From: Frateuria flava
GTDB taxonomy: Bacteria; Pseudomonadota; Gammaproteobacteria; Xanthomonadales; Rhodanobacteraceae
Reading direction: 5' to 3'
NCBI RefSeq assembly: GCF_017837635.1
Contig: NZ_JAGJRS010000031.1
Location: 62,001 to 126,000 of the forward strand
Length of the DNA stretch: 64,000 bases
Below the pieces are notes generated by a model. The model saw nothing but the letters and a program-made list of their open reading frames with translations, searched no databases and was not told the DNA's origin. The position numbers and the translations under genes were made by a program. This document shows, one piece after another, positions 36,815-45,842 of the stretch. Positions within the stretch are counted from its first letter, which is position 1. Each line of letters begins with the position of its first letter.

Positions 36815-39244
36815 TTACGCCGCCGGTGCGGGCTGCCCGAACGACGGCGGCCGGTCGCCCGGCGCCGCACCAAACCTAAGGTTGGGCGTAGCCCCCATCT
36901 CGAACTCCAGCGTCCCGCCGGCCGCCAGCTCGGCGTGGCTGATCCAGCTCTTCGTCCACGGCTTGCCGTTGAAGCGCACCGACTGGATGTAGGGCTTGTC
37001 CGGACCGTTCCCGTGCGTGCGCACCACCAGCTTCCTGTCGCCTGCGAGGCTCACCTCGGCCTGATCGAGCAGCGGGCTGCCGAACACGTAGTTCGTGCTG
37101 ACCGGATCGACCGCGTACAGCCCCAACGCCCCCAGCACGTACCAGGCACTGGTCTGCCCGCAGTCTTCGTTGCCGGCCAGTCCGTCCGGCTCGGGCCGGT
37201 ACATCTTCTCCAGCAGCATGCGCACGCGCGCCTGCGTCTTGTGGTGCGCGCCGGTGTAGGCATAGAGGTAGGCCACGTGGTGGCTGGGCTCGTTGCCGTG
37301 CGCGTACTGGCCGACCATGCCGGCGATGTCCGGCGGTGCGTCGCCCGGCAGCGCCGAGCTGGTCTCGAACAGCTCGTCCAGCTTGCGCTCGAACGCCTGC
37401 TCGCCGCCGAACAGCGGCATGTAGCCGTACAGGTCGTGCTGGTTGAGGAAGGTCGCTTCCCAGGCGTTGGACTCGGTGAAGTCGCGCCACTTGTCCCAGT
37501 GGCCCATCGCGCGCGGGTCGAACGGCTCCAGCCACTTTCCGTCGCTGCCGCGCGGGCGGATGAAGGTCAGCTTCTTGTCGAACAGGTTGCGGTAGTTGCG
37601 CGAGCGCTCGCGCAGATGCTTCGCGTCCTCGTGCGCGCCGGCGGCCTCGGCCAGGCTCGCCATTGCCCAGTCGTCGTAGGCGTACTCGAGCGTCTTGCTG
37701 GCGCCTTCCCATTCCTTGTCGCTGGGGATGAAGCCGAGCTTGCGGTACCAGGTGAGCCCGCGATAGTCGTCCTCCATCGCGCGCTTGCGATAGAGCGGCC
37801 AGGCCTTGGCGTAGTCGATGCCGGTGAAGCCCTTGGCCTGCGCCTCGGCGATCACCACGGCGGAGTGGTAGCCGATCATGCAGCCGGTTTCCACGCCCTG
37901 CAGCGGCCACACCGGCGGGCCATCCGGGCTCTCCGCCGCCATCCGCACCAGGCCGTCGACCAGGTCCGGCACGCGTTCGGGCTGGAACAGCGTCAGCAGC
38001 GGATGCAGCGCGCGATAGGTGTCCCACAGCGAATAGGTGCTGTAGTTGTGCCGGCCCTGCGGCAACGTGTGGACCTTCAGGTCCATGCCGCGGTAGCGGC
38101 CGTCGACGTCGCTGAACAGCGTCGGCGCGAGCATGGTGTGGTAGAGCGCGCTGTAGAAAGTGCGCTTGACCGGCTCGGACGGGCTGTCGATGCGGATGCG
38201 CGAGAGCTCGCGCTCCCAGGTGTCGGCGGCCTGCTGCCGCACGCCGTCGAAGTCCCAGCCGGGCACTTCGGCTTCCAGGTTGCGCCGGGCGCCGTCGATG
38301 TCGACGGCGGAGATACCGACCTTCACCAGCAGCGGCTGGCGGGCGACGTCGCCGAAATGCAGCGCCGCTTTCAGGTGCTTGCCGTGCGCCTCGCGCGAGC
38401 CGGCCGGCAGCGCCGCGTCCTCGGCGTACAGCGTGGTACGCGTGACCGGGCGGGAAAGCTTCATGGCGAAATGCATGTAGCGCCCGTTCGCCCACTGGTG
38501 CACACGCCGGCTGCCGACCAGCAGGTCGTCGCCGACGAGCTGGAGCGTGGCGTCGCTGACCTTGGCCGGCACCTTGGCGTCGTCGTGGTAGCCGTGCGCC
38601 AGATCGACCAGCAGGTGGCCGTCGCCTTCGCCGTGGAACGTGTAACGGTGCAGGCCGGCGCGCAGCGTGGCGGTGAGCTCGGCGAGGATGTCGTGGTCGG
38701 TCAGGTGCACGCGGTAGTAGCCGGGCTGCGCCTGCTCGTTGTCGTAGCGCGAGCGGTAGCCGTGGCCAGGCTGGCCGACCGCATCCGGCGGCAGCCGCGT
38801 GCTGGCGAACGCGGCCTCGTCGAAGTGCGACTGGTAGTTCCTGTCGGGCAGTCCGCGCTCGCCCGGCTGCAGCAGCACCGGCCCCCGCGCCGGCATCACC
38901 AGCACGTCCAGCATGTCGCTGGCGCCGGTGCCGGACAGGTGCGTGTGCGAGAAGCCCATGATCGAGCCGTCGCGCTGGTGGTAGCCCGAGCAGGCGTCCC
39001 AGCCGGCGTCGTTGGTGTCGGGGCTGAGCTGCACCATGCCGTAGGGCAGGGCGGCGCCGGGAAAGGTGTGGCCATGGCCGCCGGTGCCGACGAACACGTC
39101 GACGAAGCGCGACACGCCTTCGCCGGCGCCCGTGAGGGCCCGGGCGGCACTCCAGCGACTCATCGCGAACCCCGGCAGTGCGCCGGTGCCGCCCAGTGCG
39201 GCCACGGCGCCCATGCCTTGCAGGAAGCGTCTGCGCGTCACCAT
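36815..39244 (-). CDS. GH92 alpha-mannosidase, Tat-exported
   Basis: 809 residues. The N-terminus has a twin-arginine signal (TRRRFLQGMGAVAALGG). The GH92 landmarks follow: FVGTGGHGHTFPGAALPYGMVQLSPD, GFSHTHLSGTGASD, and near the C-terminus GNEDCGQTSAWYVLGALGLY. GH92 enzymes are calcium-dependent exo-alpha-mannosidases that trim alpha-1,2 (or 1,3/1,4) mannose from high-mannose N-glycans. Last gene of the operon cutC-GH2-GH125-GH92, 73 bp after GH125. Tat export as a folded protein places it in the periplasm. Confidence 0.95.
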   Translation of the reverse strand: MVTRRRFLQGMGAVAALGGTGALPGFAMSRWSAARALTGAGEGVSRFVDVFVGTGGHGHTFPGAALPYGMVQLSPDTNDAGWDACSGYHQRDGSIMGFSHTHLSGTGASDMLDVLVMPARGPVLLQPGERGLPDRNYQSHFDEAAFASTRLPPDAVGQPGHGYRSRYDNEQAQPGYYRVHLTDHDILAELTATLRAGLHRYTFHGEGDGHLLVDLAHGYHDDAKVPAKVSDATLQLVGDDLLVGSRRVHQWANGRYMHFAMKLSRPVTRTTLYAEDAALPAGSREAHGKHLKAALHFGDVARQPLLVKVGISAVDIDGARRNLEAEVPGWDFDGVRQQAADTWERELSRIRIDSPSEPVKRTFYSALYHTMLAPTLFSDVDGRYRGMDLKVHTLPQGRHNYSTYSLWDTYRALHPLLTLFQPERVPDLVDGLVRMAAESPDGPPVWPLQGVETGCMIGYHSAVVIAEAQAKGFTGIDYAKAWPLYRKRAMEDDYRGLTWYRKLGFIPSDKEWEGASKTLEYAYDDWAMASLAEAAGAHEDAKHLRERSRNYRNLFDKKLTFIRPRGSDGKWLEPFDPRAMGHWDKWRDFTESNAWEATFLNQHDLYGYMPLFGGEQAFERKLDELFETSSALPGDAPPDIAGMVGQYAHGNEPSHHVAYLYAYTGAHHKTQARVRMLLEKMYRPEPDGLAGNEDCGQTSAWYVLGALGLYAVDPVSTNYVFGSPLLDQAEVSLAGDRKLVVRTHGNGPDKPYIQSVRFNGKPWTKSWISHAELAAGGTLEFEMGATPNLRFGAAPGDRPPSFGQPAPAA

Positions 39245-39317
39245 GTCGGATTCTCCTGTGGGTCGAAGGGTGGCAAGCGGAATGCCGGCCCCGGGGTGGA
39301 AAGATGGGTGATGCCGG

Positions 39318-40745
39318 TCATGGCTTGCGCAGCAGCGCCGGCTGCGTATCGGCGAGCCTGACGATCAGCTCGCCGAACAGGCTGTTGGCCCAGGCGAACC
39401 ACGCGCGCGTGAAGTGGGCCGGGTCGTCCTGGTCGAACGCCTCGTGCATGAAGCCGGTGCCCGCGTCGGTGTCGCGCAACCAGCGCAGGCATTGGCGGAC
39501 CTCGGCCGGATCGGTGCTGGTCAGTGCGCGCATGGTGATCGCCATCGGCCAGATCATGCGCAGGCCCTCGTGGGGGCCGCCGATGCCGTCAGCCGCCGTG
39601 CCGCGGAAGAAATACGGATTCTGTCCGCTCCAGGCGCGCGCGCGCGTGCGCCGGTAACGCGGATCGTCCGCCGCGCAGCACCCCAGGTAAGGCAGGCTGA
39701 GCAGGCTCGGCGCGTTGGCGTCGTCCATGAACAGGCGGTTGCCGTAGCCGTCGATCTCGTAGGCCCAGTAGTCGCCGTCGGCATCGGACACACGGCCGTC
39801 GCGCTCGGTGGCCTTCGCCACGTCGTCGGCCAGTGCCGTGCACTCGTCGGCGAAGCCGGCGTCCCGATGGATGGCGCGGCTCATCGCGGCGAGCTGGCGC
39901 AGCGAGACCACGGCGAACAGGTTGGCCGGCACGAACAGCGGGTACAGGCACGCATCGTCGGATGGCCGGAACATCGAATGGATCATGCCGTTGGGTCGGG
40001 TCGGGTGGCCGTAGCCCTCCAGCGCCAGCGTTTCGGTGGGACGGTCGCTGGTGCGCTGGAAGTGGTACGGGCCGCGGCCGTGCCGGCGTTGCTGTTCGCG
40101 GAAGGTTTGCACCACCCGGTGCATGGCCGCGCGCCAGTCATCGTCGAACGGCGTGGTGTCGCCGGTCGCCTGCCAGTAACCGTGCGCCAGGCGGATCGGC
40201 CAGCACAGCGAGTCGATCTCCCATTTGCGCTCGCCCACGCCGGGCTTCATGTCGGTTTGGTCGCTGCGCGCCCACGACAGCGGCTGGGCGTGCGGATCGG
40301 GCAGGAACGCGTTGGCGTAGGGATCGAGCCGGATGCAGCGCGCCTGGCGGCGGATCAGCCCCTGGAACAGCCGCTGCAGCGCGCGGTCCTGCTTCGCCAG
40401 CGGCAGGTAGGGCGCCACCTGCGCGGAGGAATCGCGCAGCCACATCGCCTCGATGTCGCCGGTGATCACAAACGTGTCCGGCTCGCCCTCCAGCGTGCCC
40501 AGCTCGACCGTCGTATCGAGCGTGTTCGGATAGCAGTTGCCGAACATCCAGGCGAGCTTGGGATCGCCGATGAGGCCCTGCACGCGCGCCAGCTCGCGCT
40601 CCACCACGTCGCTGGTGAAGCGGCGCTTGCCCGGCGGCGGGCGCTTGCTGGCAAAGCCGGGCGTGCGGGCCATGGCGACGTCGCCGATGGCGCCGGCGGC
40701 TGCCGTGGTGCCCAGCAGTTTGAGGAAGTCGCGGCGGGTGGTCAT
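39318..40745 (-). CDS. GH125 exo-alpha-1,6-mannosidase, Tat-exported
   Basis: 475 residues with a Tat signal (TTRRDFLKLLGTTAAAGA) and the GH125 features FGNCYPNTLDTTVE, TGDIEAMWLRDSSAQVAPY, WEIDSLCWPIRLAHGYW, GMIHSMFRPSDDA and GPHEGLRMIWPMAI. GH125 enzymes remove alpha-1,6-linked mannose, the bond left in the N-glycan core after GH92 action. The ATG overlaps the GH2 stop by 4 bp. The three hydrolases together can dismantle Man-alpha and Man-beta bonds of N-glycan cores. Confidence 0.94.
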   Translation of the reverse strand: MTTRRDFLKLLGTTAAAGAIGDVAMARTPGFASKRPPPGKRRFTSDVVERELARVQGLIGDPKLAWMFGNCYPNTLDTTVELGTLEGEPDTFVITGDIEAMWLRDSSAQVAPYLPLAKQDRALQRLFQGLIRRQARCIRLDPYANAFLPDPHAQPLSWARSDQTDMKPGVGERKWEIDSLCWPIRLAHGYWQATGDTTPFDDDWRAAMHRVVQTFREQQRRHGRGPYHFQRTSDRPTETLALEGYGHPTRPNGMIHSMFRPSDDACLYPLFVPANLFAVVSLRQLAAMSRAIHRDAGFADECTALADDVAKATERDGRVSDADGDYWAYEIDGYGNRLFMDDANAPSLLSLPYLGCCAADDPRYRRTRARAWSGQNPYFFRGTAADGIGGPHEGLRMIWPMAITMRALTSTDPAEVRQCLRWLRDTDAGTGFMHEAFDQDDPAHFTRAWFAWANSLFGELIVRLADTQPALLRKP

Positions 40746-43405
40746 GGCGCAGTTTCCATGGCATGTGCAAGGTCCTGCACCTGCAGGGCTTGCCGGAGCG
40801 CCTCGGCCGCGGCCTTGCTCCCGACATCCAGCGTGACCGGCTCGCCCGGCAACAGGTCGAAGCCGTTGTCCGACAGGCCGGCATCGAGATCGCCGAAAGA
40901 CACCCACACGTCGCGCGCCAGCGCATCGGTGGTGAGCGTCAGCGTGTAACCCCCGGTCGCAGGCGCGAGTTGCGCTTGGACGTGTGGCTGCGGAAGGCGC
41001 AGGTCCCTCGGCAGCGCGAAGAACACCAGGTTGCGCGAGACGCGCTTGCCGTCTGCGATCAGTTCGAAGGCGGCGAACGTGGTGCGTGGATCGGCGCCGT
41101 CGAGCAGTTGCGCGTCGGTATAACGGGCGACCTGCGTGCTGGCCAGCGGAGCCAGTGTCACGTCGTGGTTTTCCTCGCGCCGCACGTGGCCGGCGAAGTC
41201 CATCAGGCGCAGCCGCCAGTGCGTGGCAAGCGGGGTCGTGCGGTCGGAGACCAGCGACACGGTGGTGGTGCCCTGATGACGCAAGGCCGCCACCAGCAGC
41301 GGCGCGTAGAAGCGCCGGGCGCGGAATTGCAGCGCCTTCCATCGCCCGTAGGTATCGATGCTGGACCAGGTCACGCCGGGCCACAGGTCGTTGAGCTGCC
41401 AGTACAGCGAGCCCATCGACCGCGGCCGCGAGGCGCGCAGGTGCTCGGCCGCCAGCGCGATGCCATCGGCCTGCATCACCTGGCTCAGGTACACCAGCGC
41501 GGGAAAATCCTTCGGCTCGCCGTAGGCGCGACGTACGTAGTCGAGCAGCCGGCGGTTGCCGTTGCCGCCATCGAACTTCTGGTGCGCACGCATCACCGGC
41601 GCATCCGCCTGCAACGGCTCCGGCCCCGCAAAGGCGCGGATCGTGCGCATGTCGGGAAACGACTGCAAGCCGTATTCGGACTGGAAACGCGGCGTCACGT
41701 CGAGGTAGGCGGTTGCCGGCTTGGCCGCGCCCGACCACACGTCCCAGTAGTGGTAATCGCCATCGTCCAGGCTGTTGGCAAAGCCGTCGCCGCCCTGGCT
41801 GGGCGAGCTTGGCCAATACGGCACGTCCGGATCGTGTTGCGCCACCACCTCGCGCAGCACGTCGCCGAAGAGGTCGCGCATGCCCTGCTTGATGCGTTCG
41901 TTTTCCGCGGGCGCGAGCGAGGCTTGCAGTGCCTTGCGGTCGCCCCACGACAACCAGCTGCTCTGCACTTCGTTGTTGCCGCACCAGAGCACGATCGCGG
42001 GATGGCCGGACAGCCGCTCGACCTGCTCGATCGCCTCCTGCCGCACGTTCGCCGCGAACGCCGCGTCACGTGGCGGGATCGCGCCGCCGAACATGAAGTC
42101 CTGCCAGATCATCAGGCCCATCCGGTCGGCCATCGCATAGAAGGCGTCCGGCAGGTAGTAGCCGCCGCCCCACACGCGCAGCATGTTCATGTTGGCCGCG
42201 CGCGCCGACTCGAGCGTCTGGCGCATGCGCGCCTCATCCACGCGGGTGGGGAAGCTGTCGAACGGAATCAGGTTGGCGCCCTTGGCGAAGATCGGGATGC
42301 CGTTGACCACGAACGCGAAGCTGCGGCCCCAGCGGTCCCTGTCGCGCCGAAGCTCGACCGTGCGCAACCCGATTTGGCGCGAACCTTCGTAAAGCGGGCT
42401 GTCGCTGTCACCCAGCCGCACGCCTACCGTGTACAGGTCCTGCGCGCCGTACCCTGCCGGGTACCACCGCTTCGGATGGGCGATCGTCAGTGGTATTCCC
42501 ACGCGGTGGTGGCCGGCAAGCACTTCCACATCCGCAAGCCGCCGGGCCACCGGCCGGCCATCCGGGCCGTACACGCGTATGTCCGCGGGCAACGCGGCGC
42601 CGCTGTCCGAGTCGATATCCAGCTGCACCTCCAACTGCGCCGCCTGCGCATCCAGGCGGTGCTGCGCGACATGGACGCCGGCCACGCGCGGCCCGTCCCA
42701 ACTGTCCAGATGCACCGGCTGCCAGACGCCTTCGGTCACGATGCGCGGACCCCAGTCCCAGCCGTACTGGTAGGCGGCCTTGCGCACGTAGTTGGCCGTC
42801 TGCAGGCCCTTGGGCTCGTCGCCGAAGGCCGAGTCGAACTCGCCCGGCAACGCGTACGGCTGCCGCTTGAGCCAGGGCTGCAGGCGCTTGATGGGCGAGA
42901 ACAGCCGCACTTCGAGCGTGTTGCCGCCAGCGTGCAGCCAGGGCTTCGCGGGTGCGGCCCAACGCCGGAACATGTTGTCCGCGTCGAGCAGCTTGTGCCC
43001 GTTGAGGTAGACCTCGGCAAAGGTGTCCAGCCCGTCGAACACCAGTTGGACGTGGCGGCGCGCCAGCGTGGCCTGATCGACGTCGAAGCGCGTACGGTAG
43101 ACCCAGTCGGACAGACCCACCCACTGGATCGCCGCCTCGTTCCGTCCCACGAAAGGATCGGCCACCAGCCCGGCCGCGATCAGGTCGGTCTGCACCGTGC
43201 CCGGCACGGTGGCGGCGAGCCAACGGGCCGCTTGCGGGTGCTCCACCTCGTGCGCATCGCCCGCTGCGAGGCGGACCTGCCAGCCCTGGTCCAGACGCTG
43301 CGTCGCCGGTGCCGCCCACCCCGGACCCGTCAACAGCAGCGCACCGACGAGGCCGGCCAGGCCCGGCATCCGGCGCGTTCTGGCGGGTGCGGGCGGGATC
43401 GTCAT
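40742..43405 (-). CDS. GH2 beta-mannosidase, periplasmic
   Basis: 887 residues. Sec signal peptide (about 14-34, GLAGLVGALLLTGPGWAAP), then the GH2 sugar-binding, immunoglobulin-like and TIM-barrel domains. Catalytic acid/base Glu in WCGNNEVQ and nucleophile Glu in FQSEYGLQSFP. The overall sequence (WVGLSDWVYRTRFDV, QYGWDWGPRIVTEGVW, RVWGGGYYLPDAFYAMADRMGLMIWQDFMFG) is that of exo-beta-mannosidases, which split Man-beta-1,4-GlcNAc or mannooligosaccharides. The ATG at 43405 overlaps the cutC stop by 4 bp. Confidence 0.94.
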   Translation of the reverse strand: MTIPPAPARTRRMPGLAGLVGALLLTGPGWAAPATQRLDQGWQVRLAAGDAHEVEHPQAARWLAATVPGTVQTDLIAAGLVADPFVGRNEAAIQWVGLSDWVYRTRFDVDQATLARRHVQLVFDGLDTFAEVYLNGHKLLDADNMFRRWAAPAKPWLHAGGNTLEVRLFSPIKRLQPWLKRQPYALPGEFDSAFGDEPKGLQTANYVRKAAYQYGWDWGPRIVTEGVWQPVHLDSWDGPRVAGVHVAQHRLDAQAAQLEVQLDIDSDSGAALPADIRVYGPDGRPVARRLADVEVLAGHHRVGIPLTIAHPKRWYPAGYGAQDLYTVGVRLGDSDSPLYEGSRQIGLRTVELRRDRDRWGRSFAFVVNGIPIFAKGANLIPFDSFPTRVDEARMRQTLESARAANMNMLRVWGGGYYLPDAFYAMADRMGLMIWQDFMFGGAIPPRDAAFAANVRQEAIEQVERLSGHPAIVLWCGNNEVQSSWLSWGDRKALQASLAPAENERIKQGMRDLFGDVLREVVAQHDPDVPYWPSSPSQGGDGFANSLDDGDYHYWDVWSGAAKPATAYLDVTPRFQSEYGLQSFPDMRTIRAFAGPEPLQADAPVMRAHQKFDGGNGNRRLLDYVRRAYGEPKDFPALVYLSQVMQADGIALAAEHLRASRPRSMGSLYWQLNDLWPGVTWSSIDTYGRWKALQFRARRFYAPLLVAALRHQGTTTVSLVSDRTTPLATHWRLRLMDFAGHVRREENHDVTLAPLASTQVARYTDAQLLDGADPRTTFAAFELIADGKRVSRNLVFFALPRDLRLPQPHVQAQLAPATGGYTLTLTTDALARDVWVSFGDLDAGLSDNGFDLLPGEPVTLDVGSKAAAEALRQALQVQDLAHAMETAP

Positions 43406-44184
43406 GACGCGCCGCGCTGGGCCGAGGCCGCGATGTCGCGGGCGGCCAGGTCCTGGAGCACGGATACCATCGCGTGGACTTCCGCCGCGTCGCTTCGCCA
43501 TTCACCCGTCGTCATGCCATCCAGCCCTGTCTGCCGATGGCGCATGCCCGACGGCAACGCACGCTTCGCCGAAGCATGGAACTCTCGCGCGCCCGTCGCC
43601 TGGGCCAGCGCCGCGATGTTGCCGGCATGGATACCCGCACCGGGCATGACCACCAGCCGCCCGGCCGCCTGTTGCACCAATACGCCCAAGGCGACCGCGC
43701 CCTCCATCGCACTCGCCCGCGCGCCGGAACTGAGCACGCGCTCGCACCCCAGCCCGATCACCGCATCCAACGCCTGAGCCGGGTCCGCGACCATGTCGAA
43801 GGCACGATGGAACGTGACGCCCAGCCGCCCGGCCGCACCGACCAGCGCCCGGCATCGCGCCTGGTCGACCCGACCCTCGGCGTCCAGCACGCCAAGCACC
43901 ACGCCGTCGCACCCCAGCGCCACACAGGCCTCGACGTCACGCAGCATCACTTCGCACTCGAAGTCGTTGTACAGGAAATCGCCCGCGCGCGGCCGGATCA
44001 ACACGTACAGCGGAATCGTCAGCCGATCCCGCGCGGTGGCGATCTCGGCATAGGAAGGCGTCACGCCTCCCAGCTCCAGCGCAGCGCACAGCTCGATGCG
44101 CCCGGCACCGCCCTCCTGCGCGGCCAGTGCGGAGGCCACCGAGTTGGCGGCGACTTCGAGCACGGGCAGAGGAGGTGCAGACAT
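43402..44184 (-). CDS. cutC: CutC-family TIM-barrel protein, first gene of the mannosidase operon
   Basis: 260 residues. Conserved CutC features: LEVAANSVASALAAQEGGAGRIELCAALELGGVTPS, YVLIRPRAGDFLYNDFE, DGVVLGVLDAEGRVD, VTFHRAFDM, RVLSSGARASAMEG and VVMPGAGIHAGNI. The family was named for copper tolerance, but a direct copper role is disputed and an enzymatic one is unknown. Here it heads an operon of three mannosidases with 4-bp overlap to GH2, and a mannoside-type operator lies about 90 bp upstream. That context favours a role in sugar processing. ATG at 44184. Confidence 0.88.
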   Translation of the reverse strand: MSAPPLPVLEVAANSVASALAAQEGGAGRIELCAALELGGVTPSYAEIATARDRLTIPLYVLIRPRAGDFLYNDFECEVMLRDVEACVALGCDGVVLGVLDAEGRVDQARCRALVGAAGRLGVTFHRAFDMVADPAQALDAVIGLGCERVLSSGARASAMEGAVALGVLVQQAAGRLVVMPGAGIHAGNIAALAQATGAREFHASAKRALPSGMRHRQTGLDGMTTGEWRSDAAEVHAMVSVLQDLAARDIAASAQRGAS

Positions 44185-44273
44185 CAGGAAGCCGCTTTCC
44201 AGGCGGCGGTCGCAACATGTTTGGCGCGAACGGACGCGCCTGGAGACGGGATCAGATGGCCCACGATGGTCTA

Positions 44274-44295
44274 CCGTTTGGATCGATCTATATGG
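44274..44295. promoter_or_regulatory. Palindromic operator upstream of the cutC-mannosidase operon
   Basis: Half-sites CCGTTTGGATC and GATCTATATGG are reverse complements at 8 of 11 positions around a GATC|GATC centre. It shares GATCGATCTA with operator 1 of the TonB receptor. On the minus strand it contains CATATAGAT, which could be the -10 of the operon, so binding would block the promoter. Confidence 0.75.
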
Positions 44296-44834
44296 CAAGG
44301 TAGCATCGCTTGGAAAAGCTTGCATGCCGCATTGCGGTAACGCATCCGGGTTTGGTTTTACCGGTCTGGACCCGTGGCCTGAGACATCAAGCAGCGCGGC
44401 TCGACGGTAGCCGTTGGCCCGGGTGCGCTTTGCTGCTCCTGTCGGCATCAGGAAGCGCGGCTGACGCTGAATCGGACGGGGCCGTGGCTGGAGCTCGCGA
44501 GCGGACACCCGCTCCTGGGTGGAAGCAGATGCTTGCCCGAACCACGGGCGGCCAGCGAGCGCGTCGCGCTCGATACGAATGCAGCGCTACCTCCCGCTCG
44601 CCACCATTTTCTTGCCAACGAGAACATCCAACACTAGTACGGCAACGATGATGCGAGCAGTTGACCCGCGTGCAATCGGGCAGCCGGTCTGGCCAGGCAG
44701 AAGCCCGAGCGCACCAGTGCGCCGCCACAAGTCGATATGTGCATGTCGATCCGCTGCAGCGCGTCGCGGAACGAAGCGAGGTCCACATAACGACAGGAGC
44801 GCGAAAATGGCCCAGGCCGATAGGATCGCGGTAG
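44296..44834. other. Intergenic stretch between the mannosidase operon and the ilv operon
   Basis: About 540 bp without a convincing gene. A minus-strand open frame (GTG at 44844 to stop at 44587, 85 residues) begins inside the end of the threonine dehydratase gene. It has a hydrophobic N-terminus (TAILSAWAIFALLSLCGP) and a second hydrophobic stretch near the end (RIIVAVLVLDVLVG). It has no visible ribosome site or recognisable domain and may be a decayed membrane-protein fragment. Nothing else is supported here. Confidence 0.4.
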
Positions 44835-45842
44835 TCACGACCACCCGCTGAGCCGCCCCGGGGTCTGGTCGGCCGCGCCCCCGATCCGCGCCGCTTTCGC
44901 GCGCACCGCCGGACTCAGCTCCGAAAGCAGGCGAGCCAACACGTCGGGATCAACGTTTCCACCCGATACGACCGCACACTTGTGACCTGCGTCGACGTGC
45001 CGTGCCGCAGCAAGAGCGAGTGCACCCGCGCCCTCTGCGATCACGCGTTCCTCCAGCGCGAGGCGCACGAGCGTGTCGCGTAGTTCATCCTCACGCACGA
45101 TCACGATCCCGTCGAGTTGCGCGGCGAGCACGCGCCGCGTGAGCAGGCCCGGCACGGTGACCCGCACGCCGTCGGCCAGCGTGGCCTGGGGCTCGCGCGT
45201 ACTGTCATCACCGCGCAGCACGCGCGCCATCGCGTCGACGCCCTCGACCTGCGCGCCGACGATGCGCACCCCCTGGCTCTTCAACGCCAGCGCGACGCCC
45301 GCGGCGAGGCCGCCGCCACCGATAGGCACCACCACGGCCTCGGGCGCCAGTTCGCCCAGCTCCAGCCCGACCGTGCCCTGGCCGGCGATCACGTCCGGAT
45401 CGTCGAAGGCAGACAGCAGGCGCCAGCCGTGCTCACCGGCGAGCTCGGCAGCGACCAGGCGCGCCTCGTCGAACGTTTCGCCATGCAGCCGCACCTGCGC
45501 GCCCCAGTGCGCGACGCCGGCGATCTTCGTCTGCGGCGCACAGCGCGGCATCACCGTGACCACGGGCACGCCAAGCCGCTGCCCCGCCCAGGCCAGCCCC
45601 TGCGCATGGTTGCCGGCCGATGCGGCGACCACCGGCCGCGTGTCGCCGCGCTCGCGCGCCACCAGCAGCGCGTTGAGCGCGCCGCGCACCTTGTACGAGC
45701 CGGTGCGCTGCAGATTCTCCAGCTTGAGCCAGCAGTCGAAGCGCTCGGCGCGATGCAAGGGCGTGACCGGCAGATGGCGGCGCAGCCGCGCCTGCGCGGC
45801 CAGCACATCGGCGGCGTCGACGGTGTGAGCGCTATCAGACAT
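44835..45842 (-). CDS. ilvA: Threonine dehydratase without regulatory domain
   Basis: 335 residues: only the fold-II PLP catalytic domain, with Lys in GSYKVRGA, AASAGNHAQGLA and the phosphate loop VVPIGGGGLAAG. The C-terminal ACT-like regulatory domain of biosynthetic IlvA (about 510 residues) is missing, so isoleucine feedback by the classical mechanism is unlikely. It converts threonine to 2-oxobutanoate, the isoleucine precursor. Last gene of the ilv operon, overlapping ilvE by 8 bp. A catabolic TdcB-like enzyme would look similar; the operon context supports the biosynthetic role. Confidence 0.88.
   Translation of the reverse strand: MSDSAHTVDAADVLAAQARLRRHLPVTPLHRAERFDCWLKLENLQRTGSYKVRGALNALLVARERGDTRPVVAASAGNHAQGLAWAGQRLGVPVVTVMPRCAPQTKIAGVAHWGAQVRLHGETFDEARLVAAELAGEHGWRLLSAFDDPDVIAGQGTVGLELGELAPEAVVVPIGGGGLAAGVALALKSQGVRIVGAQVEGVDAMARVLRGDDSTREPQATLADGVRVTVPGLLTRRVLAAQLDGIVIVREDELRDTLVRLALEERVIAEGAGALALAAARHVDAGHKCAVVSGGNVDPDVLARLLSELSPAVRAKAARIGGAADQTPGRLSGWS

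Noticed and set aside
36695-43777. Long plus-strand frames opposite GH92 and GH2
   Set aside because: Antisense shadows of conserved glycoside hydrolases; compositions are Ala/Arg/Val-rich without recognisable domains.
43402-44508. A longer CutC with a 108-residue N-terminal extension starting at 44508
   Set aside because: The extension has no family similarity and would cross the operator; the conserved CutC sequence begins right after the ATG at 44184.
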